Assembly (NCBI GenBank): GCA_030649165.1 | Contig: JAUSGG010000116.1 | Coordinates: forward strand, 1-64,000 | DNA from: Armatimonadota bacterium | Lineage (GTDB): Bacteria > Armatimonadota > UBA5829 > JAUSEB01 | Direction: 5' to 3' | Length of the DNA: 64,000 bases | In this document: positions 1-8,136 of the stretch, in pieces | How positions within the stretch are numbered: the stretch's first letter is position 1 | Layout of the letters: every line of letters begins with the position of its first letter | Translations under genes and position numbers: made by a program | Notes under the pieces: generated by a model | What the model was told of the DNA's origin: nothing | The model's database searches: none | The model's input: only the letters and a program-made list of their open reading frames with translations

Positions 1-7
1 GGGGGTG

Positions 8-736
8 TCAAAGATCACAGAATAGGTTATGCAGGAACTCATGTTGCTTTGGAGCAAGCTCGACCGAAGATATATGCCAACCGAACACCCCAAAAAGATG
101 AACAGCAGCGTCTAAGGCAAGGTCGGCAGACTTAGCCCCTACATCCTCGGTTCTCTGCGTCAGCTTGTACTCTAGATCATCCTTGGGCGCGATGTGGAAT
201 TCCTCCATCGTGAATTTTGGGTCCCACAACATATGGTTCTTCACACCTATCATCTGGATGGTGACCGACGCTGCGTCATCGAATACGACTTTCCCGGCGA
301 GTCTGGCCGCAAACTCAAAAACCTGAGTTGCAGCGTATAAGCTCTTCAGCCACGAAACCAACCCTATGGGGTTGGGGCCTTGTGGCACACCTATATCTTT
401 GATCGCCCTCCTAACCGTTGCGTCCTCATACTGAGGGAGTGAACAACGCTGGACGAACTGCCCACTTCGATACAATCGCCAACACTCAATATCTCCGCTA
501 TAGCCGCCGAACGAGCTGGCCCAGTAGTGGCCTGCCCAATCATCTCCTTGATCGTCTTTGCCACTCTCGTATATCCGCGGGTAACTCTTGACTCTGCACG
601 ACTCCACAAGCTCTCGGCAGCGGTGGAGAGAGGGTATACGGTCTTTCTTAAAGGCTTCCGGGCTGATGACAACTCGCCAATGTGGCACTTTTCTCACCGC
701 TGCCAGTGCGTCGTCAAAGCTGGTTATCTCGTCCAT
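8..736 (-). CDS. Hypothetical protein, partner of AlbA_2 gene
   Basis: A complete 242-aa ORF that I do not recognise. It has no signal peptide or membrane segment and is rich in Trp, Tyr and charged residues, so it is probably cytoplasmic. A GGGAGG ribosome-binding site precedes the ATG at 736 and overlaps the end of the upstream gene, whose stop lies 3 bp away, so the two are translationally linked. It is the last gene of a five-gene minus-strand block made of toxin-antitoxin-like genes and an AlbA_2 protein. Its function can only be guessed from that context; it may be a partner or effector of the AlbA_2 protein. The gene is certain, the role unknown. Confidence 0.75.
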   Translation of the reverse strand: MDEITSFDDALAAVRKVPHWRVVISPEAFKKDRIPSLHRCRELVESCRVKSYPRIYESGKDDQGDDWAGHYWASSFGGYSGDIECWRLYRSGQFVQRCSLPQYEDATVRRAIKDIGVPQGPNPIGLVSWLKSLYAATQVFEFAARLAGKVVFDDAASVTIQMIGVKNHMLWDPKFTMEEFHIAPKDDLEYKLTQRTEDVGAKSADLALDAAVHLFGVFGWHISSVELAPKQHEFLHNLFCDL

Positions 737-739
737 CTC

Positions 740-1342
740 TCACATTCCTCCCAATTGTTGTTCGAATAACTTGGCGTCAGACTCCGCTGCCTCCATTCGG
801 ACGCCCGCTCGGCCTAGTCTTTCTACAAGACGACGGACGGATTTCTCGACAGCCATGTCTAGTATCTCCCTCATCTCCGTCTGGGATTTCACCTTACACG
901 TTTCCGGAATTCGGTGCGAGCGCGTGTAGATCGCTGACTCGGACAGAACGTTCCCATAGTTCTTCTTGCACACGACCGGCATCTCGTCAAACGGGTGGAC
1001 TACTATCACAATGTAATCCTTGCCCTCGGTACTATTCTCGAAATCTACCGTCAAACGGACGTAGGGGTCCGCATACTTGTTAACGAACGCTTGGACGTTG
1101 TCGGCGTCGTAGCTCTCAAGGTGATCGGCGGTGATTCCATCCAGCTTGAGCCGCTGGCCGTCCTTCACGACACCTATGAGAATTACGCCACCGTCCCTAG
1201 TGTTTGCCATCCCCATTGCGGCCCTGGCGATATCTGCCTTGTACTCATCCCACGCGACAGAACTCTTAACCTCGACGGACCTGACTTCGTGGTCCATCTG
1301 CCCGGAAATCATCTTGTCCACCAAACTGCCGAAGTCTGGCAT
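740..1342 (-). CDS. AlbA_2 (Schlafen-type) domain protein
   Basis: A 200-aa protein whose first ~130 residues match the Schlafen AlbA_2 fold: EVKSSV near residue 25, then ARAAMGMANTRDGG and ILIGV, the conserved helix and glycine-rich strand of this family. AlbA_2 proteins are predicted nucleic-acid binding or processing proteins, and many also carry a C-terminal HTH. Here the C terminus is a charged helix of about 60 residues with no clear wHTH, so the protein is shorter than typical AlbA_2 regulators. It lies 73 bp downstream of an antitoxin gene and 3 bp upstream of an unknown 242-aa gene, and the same transcript probably carries them. Domain assignment is fairly sure; whether it regulates or acts in defence is open. 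Confidence 0.7.
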   Translation of the reverse strand: MPDFGSLVDKMISGQMDHEVRSVEVKSSVAWDEYKADIARAAMGMANTRDGGVILIGVVKDGQRLKLDGITADHLESYDADNVQAFVNKYADPYVRLTVDFENSTEGKDYIVIVVHPFDEMPVVCKKNYGNVLSESAIYTRSHRIPETCKVKSQTEMREILDMAVEKSVRRLVERLGRAGVRMEAAESDAKLFEQQLGGM

Positions 1343-1415
1343 AGCGTTCGCATCCTCTCTATGCTTTCAAACTCGCCCGTCGTCCCGAAGGAAGCAACTC
1401 ACCACGTATCTCCTC

Positions 1416-1580
1416 TTACGACCGAAACTCCTTTGCCGTCCGCACCGCCTCATCCAACTCAAGCGCGTCCTCCAGGTCTTCCAGATGCTCCAACAGAGCC
1501 CTGTAGGTGGGGATGTCCAGCATCACCGCTGTCTTTCGACCGCGCTTATCGACAACGTATCGCTCTCCACGTTTCGGCAT
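1416..1580 (-). CDS. Orphan Phd/RelB-like antitoxin
   Basis: A 54-aa protein beginning MPKRGERYVVDKRGRKTAVM, followed by LDIPTYRALLEHLEDLEDAL. The short beta-rich N terminus plus acidic amphipathic helix is typical of Phd/YefM or RelB-type antitoxins that bind DNA and neutralise a RelE/ParE toxin. I chose the ATG at 1580 because AGAGGG lies just upstream; the frame stays open to 1670 but without a better site. No RelE/ParE toxin follows. The next 73 bp hold only a 12-codon frame and then the AlbA_2 gene, so the antitoxin looks orphaned, or it has been recruited as a regulator of the operon. Confidence 0.6.
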   Translation of the reverse strand: MPKRGERYVVDKRGRKTAVMLDIPTYRALLEHLEDLEDALELDEAVRTAKEFRS

Positions 1581-1674
1581 ATCGACACCCTCTTTCGTAT
1601 GCAGCGGCAAGGTCGAAAGGCGCCAACCTATCGACACTGGGCCAGGAAGCTCGCAGCCATAACTATTCACCCTG

Positions 1675-2079
1675 TCACCTGATGAACCTTACGCCGCACA
1701 ACTTCTTCCGGGCGAGCGCTTCGAACTCGTGATGGTCGCACGTCCACACTTCAACGCCCAGGCGGTTAGCCAGCGCAATGCACATACAGTCGGCGAGGGA
1801 TACACGCGAGTGGAGGGCCTTGATGTTTCCCGCATCCTGCCAGAGATCGGTATCCAGGTCCTCGCGAACGAAGATTCCCGCCATCACCAGCCGGTCGATC
1901 ACTTCCTTCGCGCGGTCCTCCCCTGCCCTTCGCACAAGATCATAGTAGACCTCGCACAGGTTGACCGCGTGGACGATACACGTGTTGTTCTTGTCCGAGA
2001 GCAGGGAATCTACAACTTCGCCGCCGGGCTCCCGGCGCAGCAGCGCGATCAGCGCGCAGGCGTCGAGAACAAGTATCAC
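1675..2079 (-). CDS. PIN-domain toxin (VapC family)
   Basis: A 134-aa PIN-domain ribonuclease, the usual length for a VapC toxin. The four acidic metal ligands are visible: D6 in VLDAC, E43 in LCEVYYD, D97 in SLADC and D115 in TCDHHEF. Such toxins cleave RNA (tRNA, rRNA or mRNA) in the cytoplasm with Mg2+. It starts at a GTG that overlaps the stop of the upstream HTH gene by 4 bp (GTGA), the coupling expected of an antitoxin-first module. All catalytic residues are present, so the toxin looks active and the pair intact, unlike the other toxin-antitoxin genes in this window. Confidence 0.9.
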   Translation of the reverse strand: MILVLDACALIALLRREPGGEVVDSLLSDKNNTCIVHAVNLCEVYYDLVRRAGEDRAKEVIDRLVMAGIFVREDLDTDLWQDAGNIKALHSRVSLADCMCIALANRLGVEVWTCDHHEFEALARKKLCGVRFIR

Positions 2080-2384
2080 TCGTCCGACCCCGCGGCGCGC
2101 CGGAACTTGGCATCTTCAAGCTCGGCTTCTTTTCGCTTCGCCTTGAGAAACTCTTCAGTCCCGAAGCCTGGTATGTCCGCGCATATCCCCAGCGCTGAGA
2201 TTCGTTCCGCCGTGGGGATTGGAGACCTGCCGGATAGGAACCATTCAAGATCGGTCTCCACAACGCGCCAGGACCTGCCCAACTTGCGCCCCGGAATCTT
2301 GCCCTTGCGCAGGTATTCCCGAACCGTCAAGGGCTTTACCTGAAGCTTCTCCGCAACCTGCTCGACTGTAAGAATGCGCGCCAT
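2076..2384 (-). CDS. MerR/excisionase-type HTH antitoxin
   Basis: A 102-aa protein with an N-terminal excisionase/MerR-like helix-turn-helix: LTVEQVAEKLQVKPLTVREY, then KGKIPGRKLGRSWRV, the classic helix-wing pattern. The C-terminal ~45 residues are charged and helical and probably wrap the PIN toxin. HTH proteins of this type are known PIN-toxin antitoxins and autorepressors. The ATG at 2384 has a TAGGTGA ribosome-binding site, and it is the first gene of the minus-strand block, directly below an AT-rich promoter region. The toxin start overlaps its stop. Antitoxin function is inferred from this arrangement. Confidence 0.8.
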   Translation of the reverse strand: MARILTVEQVAEKLQVKPLTVREYLRKGKIPGRKLGRSWRVVETDLEWFLSGRSPIPTAERISALGICADIPGFGTEEFLKAKRKEAELEDAKFRRAAGSDE

Positions 2385-2391
2385 TGTTACT

Positions 2392-2455
2392 CACCTACAT
2401 ATAGCTTATATATCCATAGTATATAGTATATATTCAGGTACTGCAAACCGTATAA
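2392..2455 (-). promoter_or_regulatory. AT-rich promoter/operator of the TA block
   Basis: A 60-bp stretch of alternating T and A with several TATATA repeats, sharply more AT-rich than the surrounding ~60% GC DNA. It sits immediately upstream of the HTH antitoxin ATG. It is the only plausible promoter for the five-gene block, and its near-palindromic repeats make it a likely autorepressor operator. No single -35/-10 pair can be picked with confidence. Confidence 0.45.
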
Positions 2456-2578
2456 TGATATTACATCGTGTGAGAGGCATTCCGCAATGGCGTCGTTGGC
2501 CGAGACAAATCCGTACCTCAAAGACCGCTACAGGGGGTGACTTCGGCTTCAGAAAACAAGCCGAAGCATAGAGTGCGC

Positions 2579-2712
2579 AGGATTCTCGGCAAAAGCGGAT
2601 TCCTCGTTCCTCCTATGAAAGCGCCCCGTTTCGGGATTTCCGGGTTGGGACCCGAAGCTGTCCGCTATAGCATGCGTATGCCGCCCAACCCTCAAATCCC
2701 GAAACAACGGGG
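2579..2712. repeat. Dispersed hairpin element B, copy 1
   Basis: A long imperfect hairpin with arms 2628-2649 and 2684-2705 around a 34-nt spacer. The left arm reads TTTCGGGATTTCCGGGTTGG; the right arm ends CAAATCCCGAAAC. The same arms and flanking GATTCT...GTTCCTC...GAAAGCGC text recur at 61917-62042 with a different spacer, so this is a dispersed repeat with conserved pairing. No coding content. Confidence 0.75.
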
Positions 2713-2869
2713 CTCCACATAGGCCGCTTTCTTTCCGAAATAACCCCGCCGGCGGGGTCGGTTGCTCGGAATGACATTCCACTGACGCTCGTGGATTGTA
2801 CCGGGTCAAAGGCCACTATCCCTTTCCCCATTTCGTCCTTTCGTGCTTTCGTGATCAAGCCCGCGCGCC

Positions 2870-3021
2870 TTTTCTTGGTAAGAGTTCAGGAATGGGTAGA
2901 ATTGTATCACCCTCACCCTAACCCTCTCCCGTCAAGGGAGAGGGGATTACGCTCATCTTCTTCCGAGGACGGAGGAATAACGACCGACAGTCTACCTAAT
3001 CGTGAACAGTTACTTTCCTTG
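2870..3021. mobile_element. IS66-type MITE, family A, copy 1
   Basis: A 136-bp non-coding element at 2878-3013, bounded by GTAAGAGTTCAG and GTGAACAGTTAC, with flanking 8-bp direct repeats TTTTCTTG (2870-2877) and TTTCCTTG (3014-3021), 7 of 8 matching. Inside is a palindrome of the CCCTAACCCTCTCCC...GGGAGAGGGG type. It differs from the copy at 58802-58937 at only 3 positions. Ends starting GTAA plus 8-bp target duplication are the hallmark of IS66-family transposition, so I call it a MITE moved in trans. The right duplication overlaps the -35 box of the next operon. Confidence 0.85.
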
Positions 3022-3048
3022 ACAACCACACCCGCCGGTTGGTATAAG
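3019..3048 (+). promoter_or_regulatory. Sigma70-type promoter of GxGYxYP-like operon
   Basis: TTGACA (3019-3024), an 18-bp spacer and TATAAG (3043-3048). Transcription would start near 3055 and leave a leader of about 70 nt before the GGAGG of the first gene. The TTG of the -35 box is part of the 8-bp target duplication of the MITE upstream. Confidence 0.7.
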
Positions 3049-3127
3049 GATGTGTTCGCGTTCAGCCGCGCCCTGCACTTCCCTCCCCTGGTCCGCGCTG
3101 ACGCTGTGCAACTTGCCGGAGGTAATG

Positions 3128-5611
3128 ATGCCCGCTGGAACTTTGCCCCTGATGCTCGCGTTGGCCGGTCTTGCGCTCGTGTCGTGCGCGGCCCGGGCGG
3201 AAACGCCGGAACAGATTGTCGCCCAACGTCGAGCGATGGCCCCGAAGCCGTATCAATGGACCGTGCCAAGGTCGAACGAGCCAAAGGGCCGGTTGACCGT
3301 TCTCCGTGTCTGCCCCGACTCGGTCGAGATGATCATCGCGTTGGCCGCGCTGCAGGGGATAGTCAACCGCGACGAGCCGAAGCTGTACCTCGGCCTGGAC
3401 AAGACGCTGGCCTGGCTGGAGTATCACGGCGGTAAAATCACGATTAAGGTCGAACTCGACGAATTCCGGATTTTCGAGAAGTTCAAGGACCACGTCAAAG
3501 GGATTGTCGTTTACGACACGTCGCTCGATGCGCTCACGAATATAGCGATCACTTACGCCGGCGTCGAAGACCTCATTCCGGCTGAACCCGAGCTTGCCGA
3601 AACGCTTTCCAAGAGATTCGGCTGGAAGATAGTCCACGACCTGCGCGGACGCTGGCAGACCCGCCTCGATGCCTATCAGTGGGCTTACGACAACCTCTTC
3701 CCAAGGTGCACAAAGCACGCGCTGATGCACTACAACCACAACTACCGGACGCTTGAGGGCGACAAGTCGATCATGGAGCCGCAGGCGCAGAAGCTCGGTT
3801 ACGGCGTGGATTATCTCGTGGAGTTCAGGATTTTCACCTGGCACATAGCCACCGATCCCGTTCCGGGCGAGATGGACCTCGCGATCAAGATAATGGAGAG
3901 CGTGCCGTTCTACACTCCGGTGTTCGGCCGCACCAGCATCAACGCAAGCTACCCTGAGCCGTATTTCGTCTGTTTTGCGGCCAAGTACGCGAACCTCCAC
4001 ATCCCCTTCTCCACCGGCAACGTTAGTGTGCTCTCAGGAGCGCGCATCCCGGACAAAGCTCTCAAGCAGAAGAAGCTGCCGGTGCGCGACCTGGGTCCTG
4101 ACAAGATATACATCGCGTTCATGAGTTCCGAACACGACAATATGGAGCACGTCATCGGCGGCGGCCCGCCGTGGCACAGGCTGGGCATGGAGACGGACGA
4201 CCCGTATCGGATTTGGTGGTCTGATCCCTGGCGCGGGAAGGTCCCCGTCGGCTGGGCGCTGGGTCCCCTGCTCTCCGAGATGGCGCCCACGACCTTCGCC
4301 CATTTCGCCGCCACGAAAACCGACAACGACTACCTGATGGCGTCGCTCACCGGCCTGTGCCTGACGAGCCTTCCGGACTACGGGGCCGCTTATCCGAAGG
4401 ACCAGGAGGACCTTCTCGCCGGATACGCGAAGCTCACCGCCGGCTACATGAAGCGTTTCGGCTGGACGATGATCAACCCCTGGTCGCCGCCCGGCAACCT
4501 GCGTACGTTCATCAAGAACATCCCGGGGCTTGAAGGGCTGCTTGAAGGCTACTGTATGAGGCAGGGAATGACCTACGACAAGGCAAGCTATTCGCTCGAC
4601 GGCGTTCCGGTGTTCCACACGGTGACAAATGGCATCAGCGGAACGGAGCGGTCGCGTCCTATTGGCGAGGAGAACAAGCGAAAGGCCAAAGAGATGGCCA
4701 AGTGGCTGACGTCACTCGACATAAAGGAGCCGCCCGGATTTGCGCACGCTTTCGCAATAGGCTGGGACTTCGGCCCGACCAATCTCAAGATGGCCGCCGA
4801 TCTTCTTCCGCCGGAATACGTGATAGTTCGCCCGGACGAGCTTGCCGCGCTGTTCAAGAGATACAAGGGGAGACGCGCGGAGCTGAAGTCGGTGACGCCC
4901 GGAGTCAGGCCGAAGGGAGTCGTCACTGAGACGCCCAGCGGAGAGGATGGGCTGATCATCGACACAGGCAGGATCAAGGTCGAGATTCCGTGGGGGACCC
5001 GTCCGCGGGAGCCGATAAAGCGCGTGATGGGCGTGGACGGCAAATGGCGCTGCGGCGGGAACCTGATGCTCTACAATCCGAAAAGTCTGGCCGTCAAGAG
5101 CTTCTCCTGTGAGCGACTGGCAAGTTCCGACAAGATCAGGGAATACCAGCTTACGTATACTTACAGCAACGGCGGCTCAGCGATATTCCGGCTCAAGGCA
5201 ATCGCCGGGAGGCCGTATTTGCTCGTTGAGGAACAGTCCGATTCGGCCGATCTGCCATCGTGGGAGTTCGATTACTACAGGGATTTCGAGCCCGACTTGT
5301 TCGTGACGGACGCCGGCCAGGGTTCGCCGGACTATGGAAGGACTGACACTCTTGGCATGCTGCCCTGGTCCCGCTGGATACTGGCCTGTAGAAGCGGTGG
5401 GAAGGACCGGGACCTGATGGGCGTCTTCGTGTATTCATGGGCTGACTGGAACAGCGGCGACGGCACATTCCGCAGCCGGACGCCAGGGCTGTACATCGAG
5501 TTCTACCATCACAGGGCCGGCGCTCGCAAGTTCGCAATCGCGGCGCTGGACAAGACCGAGCAGGACGCGCCCATGCATATCTGGAAGGAGCTTAACGGGG
5601 AAGGGTTATAG
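3128..5611 (+). CDS. Secreted GxGYxYP-like family protein, paralogue 1
   Basis: First of four tandem paralogues; 827 aa from the second of two adjacent ATGs (GGAGG 6 bp upstream; the first ATG is too close). The signal peptide ends VSCAARAE, and LVSC is a possible lipobox, so it may be a lipoprotein, unlike its sisters. The N-terminal half has LQGIVNR near residue 76 followed by a D-x-x-x-W-L stretch, as in GxGYxYP-family N domains. The central part has SSEHDNMEH (around 331) and NDYLMASLTG...YP where canonical members have S-D-G-D-N and G-x-G-Y-x-Y-P. The last ~230 residues, after a KSVTPG linker, are beta-rich. The family is a putative glycoside hydrolase group of unknown substrate. Family call is moderate. 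Confidence 0.7.
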   Translation: MPAGTLPLMLALAGLALVSCAARAETPEQIVAQRRAMAPKPYQWTVPRSNEPKGRLTVLRVCPDSVEMIIALAALQGIVNRDEPKLYLGLDKTLAWLEYHGGKITIKVELDEFRIFEKFKDHVKGIVVYDTSLDALTNIAITYAGVEDLIPAEPELAETLSKRFGWKIVHDLRGRWQTRLDAYQWAYDNLFPRCTKHALMHYNHNYRTLEGDKSIMEPQAQKLGYGVDYLVEFRIFTWHIATDPVPGEMDLAIKIMESVPFYTPVFGRTSINASYPEPYFVCFAAKYANLHIPFSTGNVSVLSGARIPDKALKQKKLPVRDLGPDKIYIAFMSSEHDNMEHVIGGGPPWHRLGMETDDPYRIWWSDPWRGKVPVGWALGPLLSEMAPTTFAHFAATKTDNDYLMASLTGLCLTSLPDYGAAYPKDQEDLLAGYAKLTAGYMKRFGWTMINPWSPPGNLRTFIKNIPGLEGLLEGYCMRQGMTYDKASYSLDGVPVFHTVTNGISGTERSRPIGEENKRKAKEMAKWLTSLDIKEPPGFAHAFAIGWDFGPTNLKMAADLLPPEYVIVRPDELAALFKRYKGRRAELKSVTPGVRPKGVVTETPSGEDGLIIDTGRIKVEIPWGTRPREPIKRVMGVDGKWRCGGNLMLYNPKSLAVKSFSCERLASSDKIREYQLTYTYSNGGSAIFRLKAIAGRPYLLVEEQSDSADLPSWEFDYYRDFEPDLFVTDAGQGSPDYGRTDTLGMLPWSRWILACRSGGKDRDLMGVFVYSWADWNSGDGTFRSRTPGLYIEFYHHRAGARKFAIAALDKTEQDAPMHIWKELNGEGL

Positions 5612-5645
5612 GGTTCTAAGGGTCTATGTCGTCATAGGAGGGGAA

Positions 5646-8132
5646 ATGCGTATTCGTTTGGCGTGGGTCGCGATCATCTTGGTTCTGTCTTTATGCCTGG
5701 CGGGGGCGGCGGCTGCCGTCAGTTCATCGGACGTTGTGGCAAAACGCCGGGCCATGATGGCGGAGAAGCCTTACAGTTCCACGGTTCCCAGGGCGAACGA
5801 GCCTGTGGGCCAGTTGACTGTCCTCAGGATTCCGCCGGATGATCCCGATATGCGGTTTGCGCTTGCGTCGCTGCAGGGAATTGTCAACCGCGACCAGCCC
5901 AAGCTTTACCTTGGCATCGACAAAATCCTTGCCTGGACTGAATACCACAGCGGGAAAATCAAGGTCAAGATCGAGCCGGACTTGTACAAGATCTTCGATA
6001 TGTACAAGGACAAGGTGAAGGGAATGGTTCTCTACGACAACTTACAGGAGGCGGAATGCAACATCGCGATAACTTACGCGGGAATAGAGGACCTGATACC
6101 GGTCACGCCGGGGCTTGTCGATACCTTTTCGGCAAGGTACGGCTGGAAGGTGGTCCACGACCTTCGCGGCCGCTGGAACGACAGATTGGAAGCTTACAAG
6201 TGGTCGTACGAGAACCTCTTCCCTCGCTGTACCAAGTTTGCGCTGATGCACTACGATTACCGTGTGACGGCTGACAGCCGAACACAGACAGAGGAGAATT
6301 TCAAACTCGAAGGTCCTGGCCATTTGATTGCCGCCACCGCTGATTACACAGTGGCCTTCAAACTGTTTGTGTGGTACATCGGCAACCGCCCGCTGCCCGG
6401 CGAGATGGAACTGGCGAACAAGATAATGGAAAGCGTTCCGTTGTACACGCCGGTCTTGGGCGCAAGCGGCGGAAGTATGTACGACGAGCCGGCCCTGGTC
6501 AGTTACGTTGCAGGCTTTGCAAACCTGCACATACCTCTCTATTCCTACAATTTGAGCGTCCTGTCAGGTGTGCGGATACCAAGCGAACAGCTTCGACAGA
6601 AACCCCATTCGCCCGCGCGCGACCTGGGGCCGAACAAGGTGTACATAGCGTTTACCAACTCGGAGCACGACAATATGGGCCACGTCATAGGCGGAGGGCC
6701 GCCGTGGGATGTTCTGGGTTTTGAGACGGACGACCCCTACCGCATTTGGTGGTCCGATCCGGAGAGAGGGAGAGTTCCCATAGGATGGCCGATCGGACCG
6801 CTGTTGTCTGAACTGGCTCCCAGCATATTGGCGCGACTTGTCAAAACGGCAACGGACAACGATGTCTTTATGGCGGCGCTTTCGGGAATCTGTTTGACCG
6901 ATATACCGAACTTCGGGTCCGTCTATCCGAGGCGCCAGGACGAATTGTTGGAGGGATACGCCAAACTGTCCGGGCAGTATATGAAACGCCTTGGGTGGAC
7001 TATGGTCAACCCGTGGGCGCCTCCGGGAAACCTTCGAGCTTTCATCAAGGGCATTCCGGAGCTGCAAGGCGTTTTCGAAGGGTATACGGGCAGAATATCG
7101 GGCAACTACGAAAGAGCGAACTACCTGATGAACGGCGTGCCTGTTTTCCACGCCCTGAACCACGGAATCGCTGGCGAAGGCCGTACCGAGGGCATTTCCG
7201 ACTCTTACGCTCGACGAGCCAAGATACTGGTCAACCAGATAAAGGCGATCAAGACGGACGAGCGTCCCGCTTTCATGCATATCTGGACCATCGGTTGGGA
7301 CTATAGCCCCACAATTCTGAGGATGGTAGTAGATCAGCTTCCGGCCGAATACGTCGTCGTCAGGCCGGATGAATTGGCTGCTCTATATAAGAGATACAAA
7401 GGAAGCGGCGCCGAGTTGAAGTCGGTGACACCCAAACCCAAGCCTTCGGGCGTCGTGACCGAAACCCCGAACGGCGATGAAGGGCTTATGGTGGACACCG
7501 GCAAGATAAAGGTGGAGATCGGCTGGGGCGCGACTCCGCAGGCTCCGATCAAGCGGGTGATGGGCGTCGACGGCAAGTGGCGGTGCGCCGGCAACCTGTA
7601 CCAATATAACAGCATGTCCGTCAACGTCACCAAGGCCACTTATGAGAAGGTCAAGCACACAGGCTCCCGAAAGGAATACCAGCTTACTTATTTGTACAGC
7701 AACGGCGCATTGATGAAACTCAGGCTTACGGCTGTCGCGGGCCGCCCGTATATTCTGATCGACGACGAGTCCAATGGCGGCGATATCCCCTCCTGGAGCC
7801 TGAACCTTTACCCCGACTTTGAGCCGGACAGACTTTACACAGACACCGGCGAACAGCAGATCGCTTATGGCGGCACGGATGCGCTGGGAGAGCTGCCCTG
7901 GCGATCCTGGATGCTTGCGGGAAGGGCCGACAGCCGGGACCTGATCGGGTTCTACACCGTCTCGTGGGCAGACTGGGACAACGGAAACATCCTTCTTTGG
8001 CGATTGGCCCAGTCGATCTATCTGGAGAACTACCATCAGAGGGCCGGCCTGAAAAGGTTCGCCGTCGCCGCGCTCGACAAGAACGATCCGAAGTCCATCA
8101 AGAAGGTCTGGAAGGAACTGAATGGGAGATAG
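5646..8132 (+). CDS. Secreted GxGYxYP-like family protein, paralogue 2
   Basis: 828 aa, starting at an ATG with AGGAGGGG upstream, 34 bp after paralogue 1, so the same operon. The signal peptide ends GAAAAVSS with no lipobox. The architecture matches paralogue 1: LQGIVNRDQPKLYLGIDK, a SEHDNMGH centre, NDVFMAALSG...VYP, GWTMVNPWAPP, then a beta-rich C-terminal domain from about residue 605. It has an extra stretch near residue 220 (DSRTQTEENF). The ending WKELNG is the family's normal C terminus. Divergence between paralogues is substantial at protein level, which argues against a very recent duplication. Predicted exported hydrolase or glycan-binding protein. Confidence 0.7.
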   Translation: MRIRLAWVAIILVLSLCLAGAAAAVSSSDVVAKRRAMMAEKPYSSTVPRANEPVGQLTVLRIPPDDPDMRFALASLQGIVNRDQPKLYLGIDKILAWTEYHSGKIKVKIEPDLYKIFDMYKDKVKGMVLYDNLQEAECNIAITYAGIEDLIPVTPGLVDTFSARYGWKVVHDLRGRWNDRLEAYKWSYENLFPRCTKFALMHYDYRVTADSRTQTEENFKLEGPGHLIAATADYTVAFKLFVWYIGNRPLPGEMELANKIMESVPLYTPVLGASGGSMYDEPALVSYVAGFANLHIPLYSYNLSVLSGVRIPSEQLRQKPHSPARDLGPNKVYIAFTNSEHDNMGHVIGGGPPWDVLGFETDDPYRIWWSDPERGRVPIGWPIGPLLSELAPSILARLVKTATDNDVFMAALSGICLTDIPNFGSVYPRRQDELLEGYAKLSGQYMKRLGWTMVNPWAPPGNLRAFIKGIPELQGVFEGYTGRISGNYERANYLMNGVPVFHALNHGIAGEGRTEGISDSYARRAKILVNQIKAIKTDERPAFMHIWTIGWDYSPTILRMVVDQLPAEYVVVRPDELAALYKRYKGSGAELKSVTPKPKPSGVVTETPNGDEGLMVDTGKIKVEIGWGATPQAPIKRVMGVDGKWRCAGNLYQYNSMSVNVTKATYEKVKHTGSRKEYQLTYLYSNGALMKLRLTAVAGRPYILIDDESNGGDIPSWSLNLYPDFEPDRLYTDTGEQQIAYGGTDALGELPWRSWMLAGRADSRDLIGFYTVSWADWDNGNILLWRLAQSIYLENYHQRAGLKRFAVAALDKNDPKSIKKVWKELNGR

Positions 8133-8136
8133 TTGG

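Noticed and set aside
1343-1415. 12-codon frame after the orphan antitoxin as a RelE remnant
   Set aside because: It has a ribosome-binding site but no residue pattern of RelE/ParE; too short to support a claim.
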